From JADJWR01 sp963847675 (GTDB lineage: Bacteria > Pseudomonadota > Gammaproteobacteria > Burkholderiales > Burkholderiaceae_F), in NCBI GenBank assembly GCA_963847675.1, contig CAWKAP010000010.1, forward strand, positions 1 to 64,000: a stretch of DNA of 64,000 nucleotides. Direction: 5' to 3'. Of the stretch, positions 8,709 through 16,826 are shown piece by piece. The translations under genes were made by a program, and so were the position numbers. The notes below the pieces were generated by a model. That model was not told the origin of the DNA and did not search any database. It saw only the letters and a program-made list of their open reading frames with translations. Within the stretch, counting starts at the first letter, position 1, and each line of letters begins with the position of its first letter.

Positions 8709-8734
8709 AGTCGGGCGAGGTGCGTCGACCTTAC
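8709..8734 (-). promoter_or_regulatory. ECF promoter GTAAG-N16-CGACT for the eight-gene operon
   Basis: On the minus strand GTAAGG, 15 bases, then CGACT, about 50 bases before the peroxiredoxin ATG. The same 10 positions with the same spacing occur before arsS and before the second ECF sigma gene, so this is likely the operon promoter. Confidence 0.7.
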
Positions 8735-8774
8735 GGCATTCCGGCCGCAAGGCGCTCTGAAAAGAAACGAGGCG

Positions 8775-9416
8775 CTACCAGCGCAGCACGAAGCGGCCCA
8801 GCGCAGCGCCGACCAGCGTGGGCACCAGCATGCCGAGCACGTACCAGGTGCCGATGAACGGCGCGGCCGTCTCGGGGCAGTGCAGCGTGTAGACGGTCGC
8901 GCCGAGCGCGCCGGCGAGCAGCCCAGCGGCAGCACCGGCGAGCGGCAACCGCGTCGGGGCGAGGCTTCTCATCACCCAAAGCGTCAGCGCCAGCGCCGGA
9001 GCCGACAGCACCGTGATGTTCAGCGGGCATGTATTCCACGTGCTGCCCATCACGAGCGACGCCCGCTCGCCCGGTGCGGATGCAATCAGCGCGACGACGG
9101 CGAGCAGCCAGATCGCCGCGAACGGCATCGCCAGTGCGGCGGACGCGCGTTGCGTCGGCGTGCCCGGCTTCGCGAGCCGCAACGCGAGCGCGAATGCCGC
9201 GAAGGCCACGGCCGCGACGAAGCCCAGCTTGACCCAGAACATCGGCCACTGCGCAGCCTGCGCCAGTTGCGGGTTGAGCCCGAGCAGCCCGAGCATCAGC
9301 GGCACGGCCAGGGCGATGCCGGCGAGACTGCCGAACAGCAGGCGCCGCGACGGCGCGCGCGGGTCGACCGGTTCGGCGCCGGTCGCCAATGCGGTGATCA
9401 GTTCGTCGGTCTTCAT
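8775..9416 (-). CDS. nrsF: NrsF family (DUF1109) membrane anti-sigma factor
   Basis: 213 residues with six predicted transmembrane segments, for example LLFGSLAGIALAVPLMLGLLGL, VKLGFVAAVAFAAFALALRL and LAMPFAAIWLLAVVALIA. The N-terminal MKTDELITALATGAEPV is the usual cytoplasmic sigma-contacting segment of DUF1109/NrsF. In Caulobacter NrsF holds SigF at the inner membrane until metal stress. The conserved Cys pair can be seen as one in STWNTCPLNITVLSAP and one in TLHCPETAAPF. The start overlaps the sigF stop by 4 bases. Confidence 0.88.
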   Translation of the reverse strand: MKTDELITALATGAEPVDPRAPSRRLLFGSLAGIALAVPLMLGLLGLNPQLAQAAQWPMFWVKLGFVAAVAFAAFALALRLAKPGTPTQRASAALAMPFAAIWLLAVVALIASAPGERASLVMGSTWNTCPLNITVLSAPALALTLWVMRSLAPTRLPLAGAAAGLLAGALGATVYTLHCPETAAPFIGTWYVLGMLVPTLVGAALGRFVLRW

Positions 9417-9973
9417 TGCGACCTGCGGATCAGCGCCGCCAGCGCCTTGAGTCCGCGATGCACGCCGACCTTGACGGCGGATTCTGACAGGCCGGTGCGC
9501 TGCGCCGCCTCGGCGACGGACAGTCCTTCGATCTTCACGTACTCGATCGGCAGGCGCTGCTTGTCGGGCAACTGCTGCAGCAGCACGCCGAGGTCACGGC
9601 GCGCTTCGGCGGCGGCCGGCTCGGCGTCGGTCAGCAGCACGGCACCTTCCTCGTCGAGCGGATCGTGCAGCGCCTCGCGTCCCGCCCGTGCCCGCAGCAG
9701 GTCGACCATCTTGTAGCGCGCGATCGCGTGCAGCCACGCGCTGACGGGCTGGCCGGCGTCGTAGGTGTGGCGGCTGTTGTGCACGGCGAGCAGCGTTTCC
9801 TGCACGAGGTCCTCGATGTCGTCCGGCAGCGACTGCAGCCGCCGGCGGAAGTAGGCGCGAAGAAAAGGCGCCAGATCGCGCAGGAAGCCAGCGTACGCCT
9901 GCGCATCGCCGCCCTGCGCGGCGACCATCAGCGCGCGCAGCTTCTCCTCGCGGGCGTCCGAAGCCGTTTTCAA
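9413..9973 (-). CDS. sigF: ECF RNA polymerase sigma factor, SigF type
   Basis: 186 residues with sigma-70 region 2 (FLRAYFRRRLQSLPDDIEDLVQETLLAVH, then YDAGQPVSAWLHAIARYKMVDLLR) and region 4 (LPDKQRLPIEYVKIEGLSVAEAAQRTGLSESAVKVGVHRGLKAL). Pairing with NrsF and its place beside a bufferin operon match the Caulobacter SigF system. The start is TTG 9973 with AAGGAG 5 bases upstream. A matching sigma-F promoter lies just upstream (10016-9991), so the gene is probably autoregulated. Confidence 0.9.
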   Translation of the reverse strand: MKTASDAREEKLRALMVAAQGGDAQAYAGFLRDLAPFLRAYFRRRLQSLPDDIEDLVQETLLAVHNSRHTYDAGQPVSAWLHAIARYKMVDLLRARAGREALHDPLDEEGAVLLTDAEPAAAEARRDLGVLLQQLPDKQRLPIEYVKIEGLSVAEAAQRTGLSESAVKVGVHRGLKALAALIRRSQ

Positions 9974-9990
9974 GCGACTCCTTGAGTACG

Positions 9991-10016
9991 TTCGTCGAGC
10001 GGCAGCATCCGGTTAC
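9991..10016 (-). promoter_or_regulatory. Sigma-F promoter of sigF-nrsF
   Basis: GTAACC, 16 bases, CGAA on the minus strand, about 18 bases before the TTG start. It is identical to the SigF promoter consensus as I recall it from Caulobacter (GTAACC-N16-CGAA) and indicates autoregulation. Confidence 0.8.
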
Positions 10017-10059
10017 AGCAGGCCGAAAAAAGAAAGTCCGGCGAATTTTGCCCGCGACT

Positions 10060-10085
10060 GTAACGGCGCGCGCGGTCGGCGCGAA
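10060..10085 (+). promoter_or_regulatory. Sigma-F promoter of the bufferin operon
   Basis: GTAACG, 16 bases, CGAA on the plus strand, 64 bases before the bufA ATG. One base differs from the divergent sigF promoter 44 bases away. The two -35 elements face opposite directions, forming a compact shared control region. Confidence 0.8.
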
Positions 10086-10148
10086 TAAGCAGCCAGACCG
10101 GTCGCGTCGTTGCACCGGTCCCATCAACCTGACCTGAGGAGAAGTTGC

Positions 10149-10436
10149 ATGAATCGTCGTCACACGCTCGCCGTCGCCGCCTTTGCATTGGCTGCCGTTG
10201 CCTCCGGCGCGGCCCTGGCCCAGGACAAGGGCGCATCGATCAAGGGTGAGAAGGAACGCTGCTACGGAGTGGCCAAGGCCGGCAAGAACGACTGCGCCGC
10301 CGGCCCCGGCACGACCTGCGCCGGTACGGCGAAAGTCGATTACCAGGGCAACGCGTGGAAGTACGTGCCGAAGGGCACCTGCGCCACGATGAAGACGCCC
10401 AAGGGCATGGGATCCCTGGAGCCGATGAAAAGCTGA
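10149..10436 (+). CDS. bufA: Bufferin precursor peptide (DUF2282, BufA1-like)
   Basis: 95 residues. A signal peptide (MNRRHTLAVAAFALAAVASGAALAQ) precedes a core with four cysteines in the family pattern: ERCYGVAKAGKNDC, TTCAGTAKVDYQG and VPKGTC. DUF2282 proteins of this form are precursors of bufferins, ribosomally made peptides whose central cysteines are modified by the DUF692 enzyme and which bind copper in the periplasm; that is known from Caulobacter, not shown here. First gene of the operon, with GGAG before ATG 10149. An inverted repeat separates it from bufB. Confidence 0.92.
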   Translation: MNRRHTLAVAAFALAAVASGAALAQDKGASIKGEKERCYGVAKAGKNDCAAGPGTTCAGTAKVDYQGNAWKYVPKGTCATMKTPKGMGSLEPMKS

Positions 10437-10442
10437 TGAACC

Positions 10443-10513
10443 GCCGCAGCCCCGGTTCGCCTCTGCCCGCGCGCCTGTACCTGCGCCCGGCGTCGGTTGG
10501 GCGGGGCTGCGGC
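10443..10513 (+). other. Intercistronic inverted repeat between bufA and bufB
   Basis: A perfect 12-base inverted repeat: GCCGCAGCCCCG at 10443-10454 pairs with CGGGGCTGCGGC at 10502-10513 around a 47-base loop. It begins just after the bufA stop. It could stabilise the precursor mRNA or attenuate read-through so that precursor exceeds enzyme. No U-tract follows, so it is not a canonical terminator. Confidence 0.6.
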
Positions 10514-10539
10514 ACGACTGCCCGCGAGGAGGACATTCG

Positions 10540-11385
10540 ATGAGTGCGGCATTGTCCGCAGGACTCGGCCTGAAGCCGCAGCACTTCGAGGAGGCGCACG
10601 CGTGCTCCGCATCCGGCCTGTGGTTCGAAGCGCACCCGGAGAACTACATGGTCGACGGCGGGCCGCGACTGGCCTGGCTGGCGGCGATCCGCAGCAGGCA
10701 TCCGCTGTCGCTGCACGGCGTGGCGCTGTCGCTGGCGGCGGACGCCGATCCCGACGCGCGGCATCTCGACCGGCTGGCCGCGCTGGTCGACCGCTTCGAG
10801 CCGGCGCTCGTTTCCGAGCACCTGGCCTGGAGCGTCTGGCGCGGTGCGTATCGACCCGACCTGCTGCCGGTGCCACGCACGGCCGAGGCGTTAAATCGAA
10901 TCGTTGCCAACGTCGGCCGCACGCAGGACCGGCTGCGGCGCCGGATCGCCGTGGAGAATCCGGCGCATTACCTGACACTCGACGGCCACGCGTTCGGCGA
11001 GGTCGGGTTCCTGTGCGAGATCGCGCGCCGCAGCGGCTGCGCGCTGCTGCTCGACGTCAACAACGTCTTCGTCAGCGCCAGCAACCTCGGCTACGACGCG
11101 GCGCAGTACGTCGACGCGGTGCCGGGCGAACTGATTGCCGAAATCCACCTCGCGGGCCATAGCGCCGATCCGGTGCACGGGCGCAGGCTGCTGATCGACA
11201 GCCACGACGCGCCGGTGGCCGACCCCGTGTGGTCGCTCTACCAGCGGCTGATCGACCGCATCGGCCCGCGGCCGACGCTGATCGAACGCGACGAGAACGT
11301 TCCGTCCTTCGCCGAGCTGATGGCCGAGCGGGTGCGCGCGAACGACATGCTGGCCGAAGCGGTGCGGCTGCCGGAGGCGGCGTGA
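10540..11385 (+). CDS. bufB: DUF692 multinuclear non-haem iron oxidase (BufB)
   Basis: 281 residues, TIM-barrel MNIO family. Likely metal ligands sit in the conserved stretches SEHLAWSVW, AVENPAHYL, LLLDVNNVFVSASNLG, EIHLAGH, LIDSHDAPV and ERDENVP. The N-terminal GLGLKPQHFEEA and WFEAHPENYMV are typical of DUF692. The enzyme modifies cysteines in the bufferin precursor with the help of BufC. It has an ideal GAGGAGG ribosome site before ATG 10540. Its stop shares a base with the bufC start. Confidence 0.92.
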   Translation: MSAALSAGLGLKPQHFEEAHACSASGLWFEAHPENYMVDGGPRLAWLAAIRSRHPLSLHGVALSLAADADPDARHLDRLAALVDRFEPALVSEHLAWSVWRGAYRPDLLPVPRTAEALNRIVANVGRTQDRLRRRIAVENPAHYLTLDGHAFGEVGFLCEIARRSGCALLLDVNNVFVSASNLGYDAAQYVDAVPGELIAEIHLAGHSADPVHGRRLLIDSHDAPVADPVWSLYQRLIDRIGPRPTLIERDENVPSFAELMAERVRANDMLAEAVRLPEAA

Positions 11386-12176
11386 TGGCCGGCGCACTGG
11401 CGCAGTTCCACGACGCGTTCGCGCGCGCGCTGCTGGCGCCCGAGCCTGCGGCCGTCGGCGACCCGATGATCGATGGCCTCGTCGAGCAGCCCGGCTTCGC
11501 CGTCTACCGCAACACCGTGCTCAAGGGCTGCATCGACGCGCTGCAGGCCAACTACCCGGCAGTGGCGCGATTGGTCGGCGACGAGTGGTTCCGCGCCACG
11601 GCGGCGGTGTTCGTGCGTGATTCGCTGCCCGCACATCCGACGCTGCTCGACTACGGCGCAGGATTCGTCGACTTCCTGGCCTCGTTCGCGCCGGCCGCCG
11701 AACTGTCCTACCTCGCCGACGTGGCGCGCCTGGACCGCTCGTGGAGCGAAGCGCACGTCGCCGCCGATGCCAACGTGCTCGATCCGGCGGCGGTCGCCGC
11801 GCTCGGCCCGGACGAGATGACGCGGGCGCGGCTTCGGCCGCATCCGGCGGCGCGCTGGTTCGTGTCCGAGCGCACGCCCGTCTACTCGATCTGGAGCCGC
11901 AACCGCGCCGGTGCCGCCGAAATCGGCGAGCTCGAATGGCACGGCGAGGGCGCCCTGCTGACGCGGCCGCACGGCGAGGTCCTGCATGGCCCGCTCGACC
12001 GCGCGGGGATCGCGTTTCTCGACGCCTGCCTGCGCGGCGACAGCATCGTCGACGCGGTGCTCGCCGCGCTCGATGTCGACCAGCGCGCCGATCTTTCCAC
12101 ATTGACCCGTCAACTGCTGCAGGCCGGGGCCTTCACGCGACTCGAGCCCTGCGATCCCAAGGAGCCGTTCCGATGA
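11385..12176 (+). CDS. bufC: DUF2063 partner protein (BufC)
   Basis: 263 residues. It begins with the DUF2063 domain (FHDAFARALLAPEPAAV, PGFAVYRNTVLKGCIDALQANYPAVARLVGDEWF), which recruits the precursor to the DUF692 enzyme in related RiPP systems such as MbnB/MbnC. The C-terminal half (ARWFVSERTPVYSIWSRNR and after) is the usual partner domain. The ATG at 11385 uses the last base of the bufB stop, giving a TGATG coupling. No signal peptide; cytoplasmic. Confidence 0.9.
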   Translation: MAGALAQFHDAFARALLAPEPAAVGDPMIDGLVEQPGFAVYRNTVLKGCIDALQANYPAVARLVGDEWFRATAAVFVRDSLPAHPTLLDYGAGFVDFLASFAPAAELSYLADVARLDRSWSEAHVAADANVLDPAAVAALGPDEMTRARLRPHPAARWFVSERTPVYSIWSRNRAGAAEIGELEWHGEGALLTRPHGEVLHGPLDRAGIAFLDACLRGDSIVDAVLAALDVDQRADLSTLTRQLLQAGAFTRLEPCDPKEPFR

Positions 12177-12643
12177 CCGCTGTCGTTTCATCCGTCGAAC
12201 CCGTGGCCGGCGTGCGCGGGATGTACAACCGGGTCGCCGACCGGCTCGGCGCGCTGATCGGTCACGACCTCGTCGCGATCGCCGCGCGACTGGGCATTGC
12301 CGGCGTGTTCTGGCTCTCCGGCCGCACCAAGGTGGACGGACTGCTCACCGTCAGCGAAAACGCCGTGGCCCTGTTCGCCGACGAATACCAGGTGCCGCTG
12401 CTCGCTCCCGAGCTCGCCGCGCACCTGGCCGCGTATGCAGAGCACCTGTTCCCGGTGCTGCTCGTGCTCGGCCTGTTCACGCGCGCCTCGGCGCTCGCGC
12501 TGCTCGGCATGACCGCAGTGATCCAGATCTTCGTCTACCCATTGGCGTGGCCGACGCATCTGGTGTGGGCGACTTCGATGCTGTACCTGGTCGGTCGCGG
12601 CGGCGGTTCGCTGTCGCTCGACCGGGTCCTGCGGCTGCGCTGA
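12173..12643 (+). CDS. bufD: DoxX family membrane protein of the bufferin operon
   Basis: 156 residues with four predicted transmembrane segments: LGIAGVFWLSGRTKVDGLL, HLFPVLLVLGLFTRASALALLGMTAVIQIF, THLVWATSMLYLVG and neighbours. DoxX proteins commonly complete bufferin operons, probably linking them to respiratory electron transfer; the exact role is unclear. The ATG overlaps the bufC stop by 4 bases. Confidence 0.85.
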   Translation: MTAVVSSVEPVAGVRGMYNRVADRLGALIGHDLVAIAARLGIAGVFWLSGRTKVDGLLTVSENAVALFADEYQVPLLAPELAAHLAAYAEHLFPVLLVLGLFTRASALALLGMTAVIQIFVYPLAWPTHLVWATSMLYLVGRGGGSLSLDRVLRLR

Positions 12644-12680
12644 GCGCTGCCCGCATGTCGAGCGCCGGGAGGGCCGGCCC

Positions 12681-13241
12681 ATGAACGTCGCCGTCGATCG
12701 GCGGGTCGGCATCGACGGCGCGCGGCCGCGACTGCTGAGGCTGGCCGGCTTGCTGCTACGCAATGATGAATCGGCCGAGGACGCCGTGGCGCAGGCGCTG
12801 CGGACGGCAAACGGGCAGGCGGGCGACCTCGCTGCGGGCTCGGACCTGATCGACATCCTCAAGGAGAGGATCGCCGATCAGTTGCGCCGACGGCAAGCCG
12901 AAGGCGGTGCCGATGCCCGCGGCGAGGACGACGGGACCGAAACGATCGACGGCCTGTTCGGCGCCAACGGTCGCCGCGCTGCACCGGTCCGCGACTGGGA
13001 CGGTCCCGAGGGTGCGCTGGCGAGCCGCCGGTTCACGGACATGCTGGAGTCCTGCGTCGCGGAACTGCCGCCGGCTCTGGCGCAGGTTCTGCTGTTGCGC
13101 GAATGGATGCAGTTCGACAGCGGAGCCGTCTGCCGGGCGCTCGGCATCGCCGAGGCCGAATGCCGGTCGCGGCTGTTCCGCGCGCGGGTGCTTCTCGGCG
13201 AGCGCATGCAGCGCCGGTGGCTCGCGGGACGCATGGGATAG
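12681..13241 (+). CDS. Reduced ECF sigma-like protein at the end of the bufferin operon
   Basis: 186 residues. It is homologous to the two ECF sigma factors at 19042 and 22486: LLRLAGLLLRNDESAEDAVAQAL parallels their region 2, and LPPALAQVLLLREWMQFDSGAVCRALGI parallels region 4. The FxTWVxGILKHKI segment of region 2.3-2.4 is shortened to LIDILKERIADQLRRRQ, and the TNCxVML helix of region 4.2 has become EAECRSRLF. DNA melting may therefore be impaired. GGGAGG precedes ATG 12681, 37 bases after the DoxX gene. No anti-sigma follows. It may be a functional divergent sigma or a decoy. Confidence 0.72.
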   Translation: MNVAVDRRVGIDGARPRLLRLAGLLLRNDESAEDAVAQALRTANGQAGDLAAGSDLIDILKERIADQLRRRQAEGGADARGEDDGTETIDGLFGANGRRAAPVRDWDGPEGALASRRFTDMLESCVAELPPALAQVLLLREWMQFDSGAVCRALGIAEAECRSRLFRARVLLGERMQRRWLAGRMG

Positions 13242-13254
13242 GCGCGACGCTCGA

Positions 13255-14388
13255 TCAGGCGGGGCGTCCCGCGACGCCGCCGGCGGCGTCGCGCAGCAGT
13301 GCATCGACCTGCGCACCGATGGCGAGGCACGCCGTCAGGCCCGGTGACTCGATGCCGAACAGGTTGACCAGCCCCGCCACGCCGTGCGCTTCGGGTCCGG
13401 CAATGACGAAGTCGGCGGGTGGCTCGCCCGGCCCGACGAGCTTGGGCCGGATGCCGGCGTAGGCCGGCGCGAGCGAAGCGTCGGCGAGTTGCGGCCAGTA
13501 CTCGCGCACCTCGGCGTAGAAGGCATCGGCGCGGTGCGGATCGACGGTGTAGTCGACGGCATCGATCCACTCGACGTCGGGCCCGAAGCGCGCCTGCCCG
13601 CCGAGGTCGAGCGTCAGGTGCACGCCGAGCCCGCCGGGCGCCGGCACCGGGTAGATCAGCCGCGAGAACGGCGCGCGGCCCGCGAGCTGGAAGTAGCAGC
13701 CGCGCGCGAGGAGGCGCGGCGGGATGTGCTCGATGCCCAGCGACTCGATCGCCGCGGCGACTTCCTGCGCGTGCAGTCCGGCCGCGTTGACGAGCAGCGC
13801 TGCTTCGAGCGCAAACGGCGCCTCGCCGCCGGTGTGGACTATCCAGCCGTCGCCTTGGCGCTGCGCGCGTTCGAACGGTGCCGAGCAGGCGAGCGTGCCA
13901 CCGGCCGCCTCGAGATCGCCGAGCAGGGCGAGCATCAGCCCGTGGCTGTCGACGATGCCCGTTTCCTGGGAGTGCAGTGCGGCCACGCAGCGCAGCTGGG
14001 GCTCGAGCCGCTGCGCCTCGGCCGCCTCGATCATCGCGCAGTTCTCCACGCCGTTGGCCAGCGCGCGCCGGTGAATCACCTGCAAGGCCTCGATGTGCTC
14101 GATACGCGTGGCGACGATCAGCTTGCCGAGCCGCTTGTGCGCCACGCCGTGTTCGCTGCAATAGGCGTAGAGCTGCCGGCGGCCCTCGACGCAGAGCCGC
14201 GCCTTCAGCGACCCGGTGGCGTAGTAGAGCCCGGCGTGGATCACCTCGCTGTTGCGCGAACTGGTGCCGGTGCCGAAGTGCCGCTCGCTTTCCAGCACCA
14301 GCACCTCGCGGCCGGCCACGGCGAGCGCGCGGCCGATCGCCAGGCCGACGACGCCGGCACCGATCACAACGACCTCGACTCGGTCCAA
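13255..14388 (-). CDS. FAD-dependent oxidoreductase, L-2-hydroxyglutarate oxidase-like
   Basis: About 377 residues of the DAO fold. VEVVVIGAGVVGLAIGRALA binds FAD, TSSRNSEVIHAGLYY is the signature of the LhgO-like group, and GVHLTLDLGGQARFGPDVEW and YAGIRPKLVGPG follow in family order. It probably oxidises a 2-hydroxy acid and passes electrons to FAD. The start is uncertain: TTG 14388 has AGGGAG close upstream and places the dinucleotide-binding motif near the N-terminus; GTG 14403 and ATG 14451 are alternatives. It lies 87 bases downstream of the VTT-flavoprotein gene on the same strand. Confidence 0.85.
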   Translation of the reverse strand: MDRVEVVVIGAGVVGLAIGRALAVAGREVLVLESERHFGTGTSSRNSEVIHAGLYYATGSLKARLCVEGRRQLYAYCSEHGVAHKRLGKLIVATRIEHIEALQVIHRRALANGVENCAMIEAAEAQRLEPQLRCVAALHSQETGIVDSHGLMLALLGDLEAAGGTLACSAPFERAQRQGDGWIVHTGGEAPFALEAALLVNAAGLHAQEVAAAIESLGIEHIPPRLLARGCYFQLAGRAPFSRLIYPVPAPGGLGVHLTLDLGGQARFGPDVEWIDAVDYTVDPHRADAFYAEVREYWPQLADASLAPAYAGIRPKLVGPGEPPADFVIAGPEAHGVAGLVNLFGIESPGLTACLAIGAQVDALLRDAAGGVAGRPA

Positions 14389-14475
14389 TTCGCTCCCTCT
14401 CACCCGACACCGTTCCCGCAACACGAGCGGGAGGCGGGCTGCCCGCGTCAACCGCGACTGCCCGAGGAGGGAAGC

Positions 14476-16738
14476 TTAGTGTGCGTCGGGGGCGTAGGCC
14501 TTGCGCTTGTCGGTCACCAGCGCGCGCACCTTGCCGATCACCCGGCCGAAGCCGTGCTCGCCGCGCCGCCATGCCTGGAAGGCGGCGAGGAACGCCCACT
14601 GTCCCTGGGTGACGGTGCCTCGCTTCCAGACTCCGGCGGCGTACTTGTTCGCTTCGGCCAGCGTCGGGTACGTATGGATGGTGCCGAGGATCTTGTCGAG
14701 CCCGAGGCCGTGCTTCATCGCCAGCACGTACTCGGCGAGCAGGTCGCCGGCGTGTTCGCCGGCGATGGTCACGCCGAGGATGCGATCGGTGCCCGGCGCC
14801 GTCAGCACCTTGACGAAGCCGTGTGCTTCCTCGTCGGCGATGGCGCGGTCGAGATCGTCGAGGCCGTAGACGGTGACCGTGTGCGGGACGTTCTTTTCCT
14901 TCGCCTCCAGTTCGTTCAGTCCGACGCGGGCAACCTCGGGCTCGGTGAAGGTGGTCCACGGGATCACGCGGTAGTCGGCCCTGAAGCGACGGAACGTGCC
15001 GAACAGCGCGTTGACCGCCGCATACCAGGCCTGGTGCGCGGCGGTATGCGTGAACTGGAACGGTCCGGCGACGTCGCCGCAGGCGAAGATGTTGGGGTAG
15101 ATCGTCTGCAGGTAGGCGTCGGTCTCGACCGTGCGCGCGCGTGGTCACGCCGATGCCGAGTTCCTCGAGCCCGTAGCCCTGCGTGTTCGCGACGCGGCCG
15201 ACGGCGACCAGCACCTCGTCGAACGGAATGCGCACATCGCCGCCTTCGTGCTCGGCGACCAGCACCTTCTCGCCGTTCTCGACCAGGAACTGCTTCGCCT
15301 TGTGGTCGACCAGCACGCGGATGCCCTCGGCCTCGAAGCGCGACTGCACCAGCGTCGACACCTCGGGATCCTCGCGGATCAGGATGCGCGGCAGCATCTC
15401 GACCTGCGTGACCCGCGAGCCGAGCCGCGCGAAGGCCTGCGTCAGCTCGGAGCCGATCGGCCCGCCGCCGAGCACGACCAGCCGCTTCGGCTGCACGCGC
15501 AGGTTCCACACCGTGTCCGAGGTCAGGTAGCCGACGTCGGCCAGGCCCGGGATCGGCGGCACGAACGGCCGCGCGCCGGCGGCGATGACGATGTTCTTCG
15601 TCGTCAGCACGCGCCGTTCCGTGCACGCCCTCTCCCCCTGCGGGAGAGGGGCAGGGGAGAGGGGTGCCTCCGACACCTCCACCGTCCACGGCGAGGTGAT
15701 CTTCGCGGTGCCGGTAACGCACTCGACGCCGAGCCCCGTGTAGCGCTCGACCGAATCGTGCGGCTCGACCGTCTTCACCACCCGCGAGACGCGCTCCATC
15801 ACGTCGGCGAAGTCGAAGCTCGCGCTGGCCTGGTCGATGCCGAACTCCTTCGAGCGCGCGATGTGGCTGAGCAGCTTGGCCGAGCGGATCAGCGCCTTCG
15901 ACGGCACGCAGCCGGTGTTCAGGCAGTCGCCGCCCATCCTGTGCTTCTCGATCAGCGCCACCTTCGCCTTGGTCGCCGCGGCGATGTAGGCGGAGACGAG
16001 GCCGGCGCTGCCGGCGCCGATCACCACCATGTTGTAGTCGTATGCCGCCGGACGCCGGCCTTCCCATTTCGCGTAGACCTTGCGCGCCTTGATCGCGTCG
16101 AGCACTTTCTTGGCGACCAGCGGGAAGATGCCGAGCAGCACGAAGGCGAAGATCAGGCCCGCCGAGATGCGGAACTGGCCGAGCTGCGTGCCCGCGTAGA
16201 CGTAGACGACGGTGCCGGCGAGCATGCCGAGCTGGCTCACCCAGTAGAAGGTCCAGGTGCGGATCACCGTCAGGCCCATGGCCAGGTTGATCAGCCAGAA
16301 GGGAAAGATCGGCACCAGCCGCAGCGCGAAGAGATAGAACGCGCCTTCCCTGGCGACGCCGTCGTTGAAGGCTTTCATCCGCTCGCCGACGCGCGCCTGG
16401 ACCCAGTCGCGCAGCAGGAAGCGCGACACCAGGAAGGCCAGCGTCGCGCCCAGCGAGGAGGCAAACGACACCAGCACCGTGCCGGTCACCACGCCGAAGA
16501 TCGCGCCGGCGACAATCGTCATGATCGCCGCGCCCGGCAGCGACAGTGCGGTGACCGCGACGTAGATGACGAAGAAGGCCGCCGCGGTCTGCCACGGATG
16601 GGCGGCATGGAAGGCGTCGATCCGCGCCCGGCTGGCCTGGAAGAACTCGAGGCTCAGATACTGCTTCAGGTCGAAGATGAAGAACGCGGCGATCGCCGCG
16701 GCGACGAGGGCCAGCACCAGCAGTCGTTTCTTGTCCAT
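14476..16738 (-). CDS. VTT (TVP38/DedA-like) membrane domain fused to a dihydrolipoamide/mercuric reductase-like flavoprotein; one frame break
   Basis: About 753 residues if the frame is repaired. Residues 1-230 form a VTT membrane domain (VIYVAVTALSLPGAAIMTIVAGAIFGVVTG, ALRLVPIFPFWLINLAMGL). The rest is a class I disulfide oxidoreductase with VVIGAGSAGLVSAYIAA, the redox motif GGDCLNTGCVPSKALI, LVVLGGGPIGSEL and a dimerisation domain (IPWTTFTEPEVARVGL, GTIHTYPTLAEANKYA) lacking the classic HAHP. The frame breaks at the GC-dinucleotide run 15132-15141, after LEELGIGVTTRA. An in-frame palindromic repeat adds about 17 residues (SEAPLSPAPLPQGER). It follows the ArsS and phosphoesterase genes and has its own ECF-type promoter copy. 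Confidence 0.9.
15626..15665. repeat. REP-like palindrome inside the VTT-flavoprotein gene
   Basis: CCCTCTCCC (15628-15636) pairs with GGGAGAGGG (15642-15650) around a 5-base loop, followed by GGGGAGAGGGG. The composition and shape are those of the extragenic palindromes common in Betaproteobacteria. Here it is read in frame as PLSPAPLPQGER. Confidence 0.75.
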
Positions 16739-16800
16739 GGGGTTGAGTCGTTGCTTCGCGGCGCGCGCGGTGCATTCAGTGCATGAGGAACCGGCAGTGG

Positions 16801-16826
16801 TCGCGCCCTGCCAGTGACGAACTTAC
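16801..16826 (-). promoter_or_regulatory. ECF-type promoter copy before the VTT-flavoprotein gene
   Basis: TGTAAGTT with GTAAGT at 16826-16821, 15 bases, then CGCGA. The -35 is identical to the arsS copy and the -10 is a partial match to CGACT. It lies 63 bases before ATG 16738. Confidence 0.5.

Noticed and set aside
14391..14436. Partial palindrome CCCGC-N7-GCGGG with CTCCCTCTCACCC, a possible degraded REP copy
   Set aside because: The stem is only 5 bases and the surrounding sequence departs from the element at 15628, so it cannot be separated from GC-rich background.
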